Of a DNA stretch of 64,000 bases, positions 56,381 to 64,000 are shown one piece after another. The notes under the pieces were generated by a model. That model was given only the letters and a program-made list of their open reading frames with translations. It did no database searches and was not told the origin of the DNA. Within the stretch, counting starts at the first letter, position 1. Each line of letters begins with the position of its first letter. This DNA comes from Flectonema sp. DT1601. Taxonomy: Eukaryota > Euglenozoa > Diplonemea > Diplonemida > Diplonemidae. The stretch covers positions 310,001 to 374,000 of the forward strand of contig OZ025799.1 in assembly GCA_964019425.1 (NCBI GenBank). The letters run 5' to 3'. A program made the position numbers and the translations under genes.

Positions 56381-57109
56381 TTAAATGCCACGTCTCATTC
56401 TCTCATCAGAAGGCATTCTCAAGCTGCCATCATCTGCTGAGTAGCGGTCAGTGACACTCGTTCCGTAGGCAGATTGATCTCTCTCAAGATTTGATATGGA
56501 ATCTTTTATATTTTTATTTGTTTCTTCTAAAATTGATTTTTCGAGATCATCACTACTACAATCCTCAGCGTACATTACTTCTGACTGCGGGGTGGAGTCG
56601 AGTGTGGAAATCCGACTACCTGTTGCGGTTTTTTCAGCAAAAACGAAGTCTTTTCGATCCATACGACGTTCTGATGTTTGTAGTGAGTCTCCATACTTTA
56701 CATATTTACCATCACGAAGACCATCTTCTACATCTTCACCACTCGCAGTTACAAGACGATGAGGAGGTACAGATGCTTTATGATATTGTTGAACTTCTTC
56801 GTTGTGGAGAACTGCCCAACGAGTTCCGTGATTGCCATCTTTTCCAAAGGATGTTACGTTAAATCCTCTTTTTGCACAGTAATTTATTAACTGAAAAAAT
56901 GTCACGGAATAGCTACCAACCTCTGATATGTATGTCAGTCCTTCTTCAGCTACGCAGTCTCTGTGAATGACGTCAATCACCCATTCGGGATCAGTTTTGT
57001 AACGAAAATTTTGTCCAAATTCTTTCAATTCAAAATAAGCTGGTAAATGAAGCGAAGGTACTACTTTAGGATCGACCTGTTGAAGAAGTCGAGTAGCCGC
57101 TCTAAACAT
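56381..57109 (-). CDS. Unknown protein, possibly mitochondrial
   Basis: A 242-residue protein. The first 15 residues (MFRAATRLLQQVDPK) form a basic amphipathic helix compatible with a mitochondrial presequence. A globular part follows (about 20-120, PEWVIDVIHRDC, YSVTFFQLINYCAKRGFNVT, NHGTRWAVLHN) that I do not recognise, then an acidic, Ser-rich disordered tail. There is no membrane segment. An acceptor with a good pyrimidine tract (GATTCTTCTCCTCTGCAG) lies 13 nt before the ATG. The stop is followed by a 276-nt-long gap to the phosphatase gene start. Confidence 0.65.
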   Translation of the reverse strand: MFRAATRLLQQVDPKVVPSLHLPAYFELKEFGQNFRYKTDPEWVIDVIHRDCVAEEGLTYISEVGSYSVTFFQLINYCAKRGFNVTSFGKDGNHGTRWAVLHNEEVQQYHKASVPPHRLVTASGEDVEDGLRDGKYVKYGDSLQTSERRMDRKDFVFAEKTATGSRISTLDSTPQSEVMYAEDCSSDDLEKSILEETNKNIKDSISNLERDQSAYGTSVTDRYSADDGSLRMPSDERMRRGI

Positions 57110-57326
57110 TTAAATTAATACCCTGCAGAGGAGAAGAATCATAAGCCACGAAGATTACCCAAAATAATTCTGGTTGGGTCCCCGAATGCGGAACTCTTTA
57201 GAAAGAATCTGAATCGATAAAATAACAACACTTCTTTTTATTATAAAGTGTTTTTTTTTTTTTTTTTTTTTTTTAAAAACTATTACCTTCAACGAAGTAC
57301 GTTTACCTCATGGGAAAATAAATAAA

Positions 57327-57764
57327 TTATTTCAACTGCTCATCTATGAAAGAAGTATGTTTATGATCAGGTAATATAACTACCTGTTGCATCCAGAGAG
57401 GATCAGGCTCAGTTCTTCGACTGCCGGTAGGTTCATCAGTTAGGAGGTGGAGTAGTAGCTCAGGGGTAACCGCCTCAGTATTCTTTTCAAGATTATTATG
57501 AAAATTCAGAAATCCAGTAAAAGTTGGAGGAGCGAGGTCACACTCCACAATATTCTTCTCAACGTCAGTTAACCAGTTTTGTGGATCAGTTTCACCGCTG
57601 GATTCTATCTCCGCATCTATTTCTAATCTCTTTACAAATTCTTCTGCCAATGTCGCTTTACTCTTTCTAACATCGTGAACCTTCTTCCTGGTTGTTACTC
57701 CAGTTAGATGAATATCGTCTTTGTAACCAGCATCATTTATAGCTTGAGGATCAATGGCTGCCAT
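57327..57764 (-). CDS. Small acidic unknown protein
   Basis: A 145-residue soluble protein beginning MAAIDPQAINDAGYKDDIHL. It is acidic and mostly helical, with a hydrophobic core segment LLLHLLTDEP and a conserved-looking DPLWMQQVVILP near the end. No family recognised, no membrane segment or signal. The 5' untranslated region is unusual: an acceptor (CGTTTTATTTTTCACAG) at 57834, then GGGAGGGAGGG, then three CCCTAACA-type repeats ending 10 nt before the ATG (listed separately). Confidence 0.6.
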   Translation of the reverse strand: MAAIDPQAINDAGYKDDIHLTGVTTRKKVHDVRKSKATLAEEFVKRLEIDAEIESSGETDPQNWLTDVEKNIVECDLAPPTFTGFLNFHNNLEKNTEAVTPELLLHLLTDEPTGSRRTEPDPLWMQQVVILPDHKHTSFIDEQLK

Positions 57765-58715
57765 TGTTTTATAAGGGTGTTAGGGTGTCAGGGTGTTAGG
57801 GGGGTGGATTTCCTTATTTCCCTCCCTCCCTCGCTGTGAAAAATAAAACGGTTACGGAATTAATTACAATCTTCGGAGGAGACTTCTTTGCAATATACAC
57901 GTCTTCATGCGCTGCCTGTTAAGGTAACTAACGGATAAGTAAGTTTGAGGCAAAATCGAGAAAAAAGGAACATCCGTACAATACAAAAATACATGGAAGT
58001 AGGGTTCGGGAACTAGGAGGGGAAATTCAGCTGCATTTGAGGCGAAGCTCTTTCATCAGTAAAAAGTGTACAAAAAACAAGAACTATGGAAACAAGAACA
58101 TTAATAAAATAACACATATTCGTGTGAGATGGAAAGCACTAAATGTTTCCCTTTTTTTCTTTTTCTCTCCCTCTCCTGCCATTGCTATACCAATACGACT
58201 AGGAAAAGCGATGAGGGGAGCAATAACAAGAAAATACCACGCGTATTTTTATCCATCTGATTTTTCAGTTGGTATTGATAAGTAAAACAAAAAAGCGTCT
58301 TCAAAAACAAAAAAGAGACAACACCAATACCAACCTAGTAGCTATTATTGACAACAGAAAAACAGATACTTCAAAACAAAAAAAAAAAAAAGAAATCCCT
58401 GATTAACGCTGTCAGAGATGGGAACAATTAAACACGGCGTAGGTAACTCACTTCATAGACTAGAAGAAAAACAACGCTTCATAGGGAAAAAAAGAAAAAA
58501 TAAAGAACCAAGTTACCTGTGATATACTACTCGATATATTATTAAAGAACAGAAAATTAAAATAAACAATCACAGAATTGGGGAAACGAGAAAAAACAAA
58601 TCACTAGGTTTTTTTTTCTTTCTGCAGGACTGAAAATTTGTCCACCGAAAAATAGATTCAGCAATGTGCCTCCATTAGACTTGAAATGAAACGAGTGAGA
58701 ACACGATAATCTGAC
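57765..58715. other. Gene-free spacer
   Basis: Holds the 5' UTR elements of the previous gene and the 3' flank of the PG-rich repeat gene. Short A runs only, no gene or strong hairpin seen. Confidence 0.5.
57774..57804. promoter_or_regulatory. Telobox-like 8-bp tandem repeats with G-quadruplex pattern
   Basis: On the plus strand AGGGTGTT, AGGGTGTC, AGGGTGTT and AGGGGGG follow directly, giving four runs of three or more G separated by 5-nt spacers. This fits the G-quadruplex pattern, with G on the template strand of the gene at 57327-57764. The units contain TTAGGG. It lies between the splice acceptor and the start codon, so it would be in the mature 5' UTR as C-rich RNA. Confidence 0.6.
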
Positions 58716-59540
58716 TTAACGACATTTAATATTTCCTGATGATACCGCAAACAGTGGATCATAAGCTCCAGGTCCTGGTGACGAACTATTACGGATTGGT
58801 CCTGCACGACGGTAGGTCTTTCCAGAAGTACCGACTACGCCTCCCTTAGTAGAAAGCATTGAATTATTGTTTGAATAATGACATGAAGAAGGTGAATCAT
58901 ATCTACGTTTAAAGTGTGAATCCACTACTCGACTGCTCTTAGAAAATGAACCTCCTTTTGCAGATTTTGAAAACGAATCTTGTGACAATGATGCATAGTC
59001 TGCAGGTCCAGGAGGAGCATCCCCGTATGATCTCGTAGACCTCCTTTGATAACCAGCAGTGCTAAATGGAAGTCCAGATCTTCTTGGAGAGTTAGTATTT
59101 TGATAACTCTCAACAGTATTATAACTACCCGGACCTACATGTGATCCCGTAGCCACACCTGTGTATAATGGTCTTCTTGTTGAAGTACCAAAAGATCTAC
59201 CCCTGTTATTTACCCAACTGTTTTCTGATGTATTATAAGCAGCTGGGCCAGGAGACATACTCGCAACTCGTCGAAGATCCTTTCCACCACCAGAAGAGAG
59301 TCCAGCTCTTCCGATTGTACCTCCTCTTCCGAAACTGGTGTGGCCTTCAGCTGCTGTATTATAATGACCAGGACCAGGACTTTCAGCTCTCGCTGCTAGC
59401 TGTGCTGGTGTTTCCCTGCGTGAACTTGGGATCTTTGGAGCTGAGCTATCTAAGACAGAAAAGTATCCCGTACGGTCCGTGTGTGGATCACCAGTCAAGG
59501 AAATTACACTCTTCGAGGGTGATGCTGCGCGAGGCATCAT
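58716..59540 (-). CDS. Sperm-tail PG-rich repeat (SHIPPO/ODF3-like) protein
   Basis: About 274 residues with at least five sperm-tail PG-rich repeats: SPGPGHYNT, SPGPAAYNT, VGPGSYNT, PPGPADYAS and SPGPGAYDP, spaced by 25 to 55 residues with Ser/Arg-rich linkers and 'FGRGGTIGRA'-type basic turns. These repeats bind the inside or surface of doublet microtubules in flagella of animals and protists. The start is the ATG of MMPRAASPSKS, because a strong acceptor (ATATTTCTATTTTCAG) lies 20 nt upstream and the frame beyond it opens only with GTG. It fits with the DNAAF9 and LRRC45 genes in the same window as part of a flagellate gene set. Confidence 0.85.
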   Translation of the reverse strand: MMPRAASPSKSVISLTGDPHTDRTGYFSVLDSSAPKIPSSRRETPAQLAARAESPGPGHYNTAAEGHTSFGRGGTIGRAGLSSGGGKDLRRVASMSPGPAAYNTSENSWVNNRGRSFGTSTRRPLYTGVATGSHVGPGSYNTVESYQNTNSPRRSGLPFSTAGYQRRSTRSYGDAPPGPADYASLSQDSFSKSAKGGSFSKSSRVVDSHFKRRYDSPSSCHYSNNNSMLSTKGGVVGTSGKTYRRAGPIRNSSSPGPGAYDPLFAVSSGNIKCR

Positions 59541-60575
59541 GTAGGACTGTTTGTCTACAGCTGAAAATAGAAATATATTTTGTGTTGAACTATCAATAAC
59601 TAATAATTTAGTAACAGCAACATTCACACATCATCGTTAATGAGGTAGCTGTGTAGTGTAACAGTGACACCCATGCCACTTTACCATTTAAACGGGGCAC
59701 AATGCGGCCACAAGTTACCTTTTTTTTTTTTTTTTTTTTCCCGTTTGTTTTAGTTTTTTTTTTTTTGTGTGTAAGCCAGAAATTTAACCTAGCACTTTGG
59801 GAAACAACATGGAGAGGAAGAAAAAAAAAAAAAAAAACGAGATATAAAAAAAAAATGAACCTGAATAAAATACAATCTTCGCAAAAAATAAAATTTAAAA
59901 AAGGTATTTTTCGCATTAAAAAGTTTTTTTTTTTTTTTTTTTTTTTTCATTTCATCTCTTTCATTTTTACTCCAAAAGAATTCATAAGGCAAATCCTCAT
60001 ATTCCCATCCCAACTAAACAAGTCAACTGATATTATGTTGATTACAAGAAAGAAAAAGAAAAAAAAACAAGCAATAACAACAACAAAAAAAGAGGTAAAA
60101 AGAAAATAAAAAAAAAAGAAACTTAACCAACCAAAATAATAAACCTCCCTGACTCTATGAATAGAGCATGTATCTGATATTACAGAATGCACATTTTTTT
60201 TTTTTTTTTTGCATGAAATTTCTTCTGTTGATTTGGTATCCCACTTCCAAACAAGGATGTTCAGTGATAATATCTAAACCAAATCTAACTACATAATCTC
60301 ACAATCAAACCATTTCAGACAAAGCAGCCTTTATATTTTCTTGATAATAGCAGACGATAAGTATTATTTGTAGGCACAGGGAAATAGATAACATTTTGAC
60401 CATAATAAATAAACAGGCTCTTAATCTGAATAGTTTCCGGATAACAAATCTTTTTAAAAAAAAAAATTGAAATAAAAAAAATTCGCACCACCATGTTAAT
60501 AGCAGGTGACCAAAGTGAGAAGTGATGTGATGTGATTTAACTAAAAAGTGATAAACAGTTGATTTACGTTTATTC
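59541..60575. other. Gene-free spacer
   Basis: 5' flank of the PG-rich gene and 3' flank of the next. T runs of 17 to 24 nt near 59720-59737, 59924-59947 and 60193-60210 and A runs near 59820-59837. No gene seen. Confidence 0.5.
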
Positions 60576-60882
60576 TTATTCGTTAGGCGGGGAAGCAACT
60601 CGTGCTCTCTGTGCCTTGTTTTGTTCAGTCAGCAAGTCACGAAGACATGTCAATGCAGTATCATCTTGAGCCGTCTGTTTATATTATTCATCAGTTTCCA
60701 TCAATACACAAAATCCATAACAAAAAATAGTGACTACATACCTCAGGATCTATGACTCCTTGTTGCGCTGTAGCCATCAAAACAATGTCAAGCGATGATG
60801 TTTGGCGAGAACTACGCAAAGCAGCTCTCAAGGACCCCTGAATAAGAACTGGTCCCTGTAACTGCTCTTCTTCTTCATTCAT
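60576..60882 (-). CDS. Tiny two-exon unknown protein, 79 residues
   Basis: Exon 1 (60882-60742) and exon 2 (60674-60576) join in phase 0 across a 67-nt intron (GTATGT donor, AACAG end). The product begins MNEEEEQLQGPVLIQGSLR and continues through SLDIVLMATAQQG to a charged helix ending ASPPNE. It is small, soluble and helical; no family recognised. It could be a small subunit of a larger complex. An acceptor (TTACTCTCTGCAG) lies 24 nt before the ATG, and the frame beyond it opens only with GTG. The good splice sites on both sides are the main evidence that it is a gene. Confidence 0.6.
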
Positions 60883-61297
60883 ACTGTCAGTACAGAAATA
60901 TCCCACCTGCAGAGAGTAATAATTTATATAACTACGCGGCACCTTAATTGACTCGAGAATCTTACACACGTTTATGTTCAGAAGCTCCCTTCAGACAAAT
61001 GATCATTTCCGTGCTGTGTTAATGTCATTTAAAAAATAATCTACATTTTCAAAACGCTCGTGTGTTTGTTACGTCACAGACAGCAACGACGGTAGCACGG
61101 GTTAGTCAGGCTAGGGTGGGTAACTGTCAAAAGGTTTTTCCTTTCTTTTTTTACAAATAACAATGGAAACGAACAATGAAGGGAGTTGCTTTTGAGTATT
61201 GTGAAACAATGCTGCAGCACCGCACCACAGAACAACAGCGGTGCAGCAACAACAGCGACGTTCCACTATCAAAAAATAACAAGAGAGAGGAAGCTCA
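60883..61297. other. Gene-free spacer
   Basis: 5' flank of the tiny gene and 3' flank of the next. Contains a CAGCAC/AACAGCGGTGCAGCAACAACAGC stretch near 61212-61256 of repetitive character. No gene seen. Confidence 0.4.
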
Positions 61298-61537
61298 CTA
61301 TTTATCAGTATTTTTAGTCTTCTCTGTGGTGGCCGTTGACTCTGCCGAGACGGTTGCATCATTTGTTGCGTTGGCCCCCTTATAAACTTTATACCCGTCT
61401 TTGCCATTCATTCTCCTCATCATTTTCATTCTTTTTTTAGTTTCCTTTGGCTTGTCAGAAGGTGTTGAAGTTGTTGAAGTTTCCTTGTATTCATTATATC
61501 CAGCTTTTCCGCTGGCATCGTGCAACATGCCTATCAT
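61298..61537 (-). CDS. Tiny charged unknown protein, about 79 residues
   Basis: Begins MIGMLHDASGKAGYNEYKE and contains a second similar element, NGKDGYKVYKG, so it holds two copies of a G(K)xGYxxYK motif separated by a Lys/Met-rich basic linker, then a Thr/Ala-rich acidic tail. It is predicted disordered and nucleic-acid- or partner-binding by composition. An acceptor (CGGTTTCTTTTTTCAG) lies 10 nt before the ATG. A short upstream exon (MVRPALL..., GTAACG donor, 43-nt intron) would also join in frame, but that donor is unlike the others here. Low certainty that it is translated. Confidence 0.45.
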   Translation of the reverse strand: MIGMLHDASGKAGYNEYKETSTTSTPSDKPKETKKRMKMMRRMNGKDGYKVYKGANATNDATVSAESTATTEKTKNTDK

Positions 61538-61792
61538 TTTGTTGTTACTGAAAAAAGAAACCGGGGAATTAATTGAAACGCTACCGTTACCACAAAAGTG
61601 CTGGGCGAACCATATGTGCAAAGAACAAAAAAAAAAGAAGAAAATCGAATAAAGTAAATAACAAAACTGATTTGATCGACAACGTTGTTACTGGCTGCGC
61701 TCTTCTTTTTCTCTTCTGAACTCCTCGGTCCAAGTTCAGCCTATAATGTAAGTTAAAGAGATTCCAGTCATACTGATAAGGCTCTCCCCCAT

Positions 61793-62569
61793 TTACACAC
61801 CAACGAGAACATTTTTACGCAATTTTAGAAGATCGCCTCCATCATCGAGCTGAACATGCCATCGAGTTCCAACGAGTTGCGTTACAACTCCGTTCTTTCC
61901 ATTTAAATCAGGTCGGGCAGTGAGGCCAGAAATAGTGACTCGACCTCCTACAACAGGTTCCTTAGGAGAGGAGGGTATCGGAACCTCATCTTTTGGGATT
62001 TCTACTTCAGCGACAGATTCAGTTGGAGCGACTGGTTCTACTTGTGGTTCCTCATCCTCTTGGTCATCATCGTCATCACCTGCTCCTGTGATGAATCCGT
62101 CAGGGAACATTTTATTAAAAGTTGATGATTTTGAATTAAATTCCTTGCTCTTCGACGTGAATACTTTCTTCTCCGAATCTGACAGTGCAGGATGTATTGC
62201 TCCTTCTGTAGGAGTGTCCTCAACCATGAATGATAAAAGTCCTTTTAAGATTGTTGAAACTGACCAAGCAGGATTCCAAGTCTCCGGATGAAAATTCGAC
62301 ATAGAAAGACACAGAGCTGTGTTCGTCTTAAATCGACCATTCGGAGTGAATATAACAATCTCAGGTGGTGCTAGTGGATAGTTTGATGGAAAACGAATCC
62401 TTCCATGATACTCACCTCCCTCATAAGGAGTCTCCTCTGGTCCTTGTAATAAGTAATCCCATTCCAGGATATTTTTCTCGTTTATAGCAACGCATATCAG
62501 TGGAGGAGGATCTTTATAAAAATTAAGGAGTTCCTTTCGAAGGCGAGTTGTCGCTGCTTTTTTTGCCAT
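61793..62569 (-). CDS. UBC6/UBE2J-like ubiquitin-conjugating enzyme with an SH3-like C-terminus
   Basis: A 258-residue E2. The UBC fold spans about 5-160. The catalytic Cys is C87 in NTALCLSMSNFHPETWNPAW, and the TPNGRF motif (75-80) replaces the HPN of other E2s, as in UBE2J enzymes; the following SVSTILKGLLSFMVEDTPT matches UBE2J2. That family acts in ER-associated degradation and ends in a membrane anchor. Here the tail has no membrane span. Instead an acidic linker (about 165-205) leads to a 50-residue module with RVTISGLTARPDLNGKNGVV, RWHVQLDDG and LKLRKNVLV, the pattern of small SH3-like barrels ('L...P.LNG..G.V......R..V.L..G....L...NL'). It is probably cytosolic and recruited by that module. 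An acceptor (TTATCACATTCACATAG) lies 16 nt before the ATG. Confidence 0.88.
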   Translation of the reverse strand: MAKKAATTRLRKELLNFYKDPPPLICVAINEKNILEWDYLLQGPEETPYEGGEYHGRIRFPSNYPLAPPEIVIFTPNGRFKTNTALCLSMSNFHPETWNPAWSVSTILKGLLSFMVEDTPTEGAIHPALSDSEKKVFTSKSKEFNSKSSTFNKMFPDGFITGAGDDDDDQEDEEPQVEPVAPTESVAEVEIPKDEVPIPSSPKEPVVGGRVTISGLTARPDLNGKNGVVTQLVGTRWHVQLDDGGDLLKLRKNVLVGV

Positions 62570-64000
62570 TTTTAATTCAAGGTGACTATGTGAATGTGAT
62601 AACAGAAGCTAACTCTTCAGAACGTAACAAAACAACAATCGCTTTCATTAAATTATGAAAATGAAATTTTTTGCGGATCAATGAAAATAGATAGACGGCG
62701 ATTCGCTACGGATGATCAAATAAAACGCAACAAAAATATATAATTGAAAGATGAATCACGATTGAGACGAAAACGGGGAAGAGAACTGATAAAACATGGT
62801 CTACCTACGCGTGTATATTTTTTTTCTCAAGAAGCAGCCATTCACCAAAAGACATTATTCTGATTTCCCTAATACGTGAATGCGAGAAGTCATAAACAGA
62901 CTCCCCGAACACAATAAGGAAAACACACGTTTAAAAAGACAATAAATTATAAAGGCTTACGTTCAGCTCTCTTAATTTTCACACTCTCGAATGGGATTCT
63001 CCTGCGCAGATTTATATAAATCGAAATTCATATCACACGTCCTAGCTGTGCGAATTCAAAAATAATGATTGTCCTTTAGAACAACTCATCAACAAATAAA
63101 ACTATTCACAGAAGGTGAAACGGAGTTTCTTCTCAGACTCGATGATCATCGATGTAACAAAAAAAATGATAACCAAATAAACAGAACGGAAGAAGTAACC
63201 AAGTTCCTGCGTTAAGAAACTAAGTTGTCATTCTAGTGCTGAGGCATTCATTTTCAAAGCAAATGGCTTGGGTTCGTACTGCCACGAACGATACATTACA
63301 CGCGAACAATAGCAAGCCGATGAATAGGTTAGATAGGAAGAAAGGTATAGAAAGAAGGAAAACACATGCATGCAATACCTTTTTGTTAATTATTAACAAC
63401 AGTATTAATGGTTATCAGTCAATTACAAAAATTTCAATCAAATGCAAAAAAATTCGTAGGACAATAAACAAATAATGGTTGGTTTCGGGGCAATCTTTCA
63501 TTTTTTTTAATTAAAAAATCTTTCTTCGCGGAGCCCTATAGTTAGTCGCGAGCCCGGCATGCTGTCGAGCACCAGTTAAATAGAACTTCACGAGAATAAT
63601 CACCATCACTGTAAAAGTGATCGGATAATTTCAGCCAACTACATAAAATTGTGAAAAAAGATATCGTGATGTTATCTTCCCAAAACAAGTACCGAACTAA
63701 CTGAGGACGTGTGATCAACATTATTTTACACAAATAAAAACAAAAAAAATAAAACAAACTCGACATATCAAGTGCCGATGCGTCCTCTTCTTTTAAAGAG
63801 AGAGACAGTAAGATGTGACGTCGATGTCACATAATTCTCATATATAAAAAACCCACACAGCATATAACAAAAAGAGTGGGGAGCTTGGAGAAATAAATCA
63901 TGGTTAACATGCAACAACATTAGATATGAATCAGCATTACTGGATTCTGTCCACATAAAATTGCATGCTTCGAATTAACCATCAGAGAGGAAAAAAAATG
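62570..64000. other. Gene-free right end
   Basis: 5' flank of the E2 gene and further unassigned sequence. Open frames are short, with no family similarity or splice support. A GC-richer patch (about 63526-63575, TTCGCGGAGCCC through GTCGAGCACC) stands out from the AT background but I cannot identify it. Confidence 0.45.

Noticed and set aside
57774-57804. Interstitial telomere
   Set aside because: Units are 8 bp with only two TTAGGG matches and sit in a 5' UTR; better viewed as a regulatory or G-quadruplex element.

Overview
The window is nuclear DNA of a flagellated single-celled eukaryote. It has AT-rich spacers full of long A and T homopolymers, compact genes, and short cis-introns (46 to 113 nt; donor mostly GTATGT, sometimes GTTTGT; acceptor CAG). 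I assembled 24 protein genes, including joined exons that single-frame reading misses. All 24 lie on the minus strand. Upstream of about 19 of the 24 start codons, mostly within 5 to 30 nt, sits a good 3' splice acceptor, usually with no convincing cis donor nearby. One-way gene order plus start-proximal acceptors is the signature of lineages that use spliced-leader trans-splicing. That is inference; I cannot name the species.

Right to left in transcription order. 62.6-53.4 kb holds short genes: a UBC6/UBE2J-like E2 with an unusual C-terminus, two tiny unknown proteins, a sperm-tail PG-rich repeat protein, two unknown proteins, a histidine phosphatase and a coiled-coil protein likely of the flagellum. 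53.1-50.5 kb is a Kelch plus coiled-coil protein. 50.2-33.4 kb is one giant gene of four coding exons and about 5,494 residues. It joins a GH81-like domain, a TIM-barrel glycosidase-like domain, a complete FKS1-type 1,3-beta-glucan synthase, a degenerate EF-hand, a second membrane block, 18 copies of a tryptophan/proline repeat, and a PDZ domain.

33.4-30.9 kb is gene-free. 30.9-20.2 kb holds a membrane cytochrome b5 protein, a ubiquitin-like/ankyrin protein, a PAF-acetylhydrolase, a 1,530-residue unknown protein ending in a CaaX box and, after a 2.4 kb spacer, a small membrane protein. 20-14 kb holds a 12-bp minisatellite, a small two-exon gene, an LRRC45 orthologue, an FkbM methyltransferase and a small tail-anchored protein. 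14-8.4 kb holds the dynein assembly factor DNAAF9/Shulin and an LKB1-like kinase with a CaaX box. 8.4-4.2 kb is a gene-poor spacer with a family of hairpins. The left end holds a motorless protein with a dynein microtubule-binding domain, a four-exon cytochrome-b5 reductase and an unknown protein.

Two themes recur: flagellum and centriole genes (DNAAF9, LRRC45, PG-rich repeat protein, dynein-type microtubule-binding domain) and cell-surface beta-1,3-glucan synthesis. Many spacers carry perfect short hairpins that the genes do not explain.
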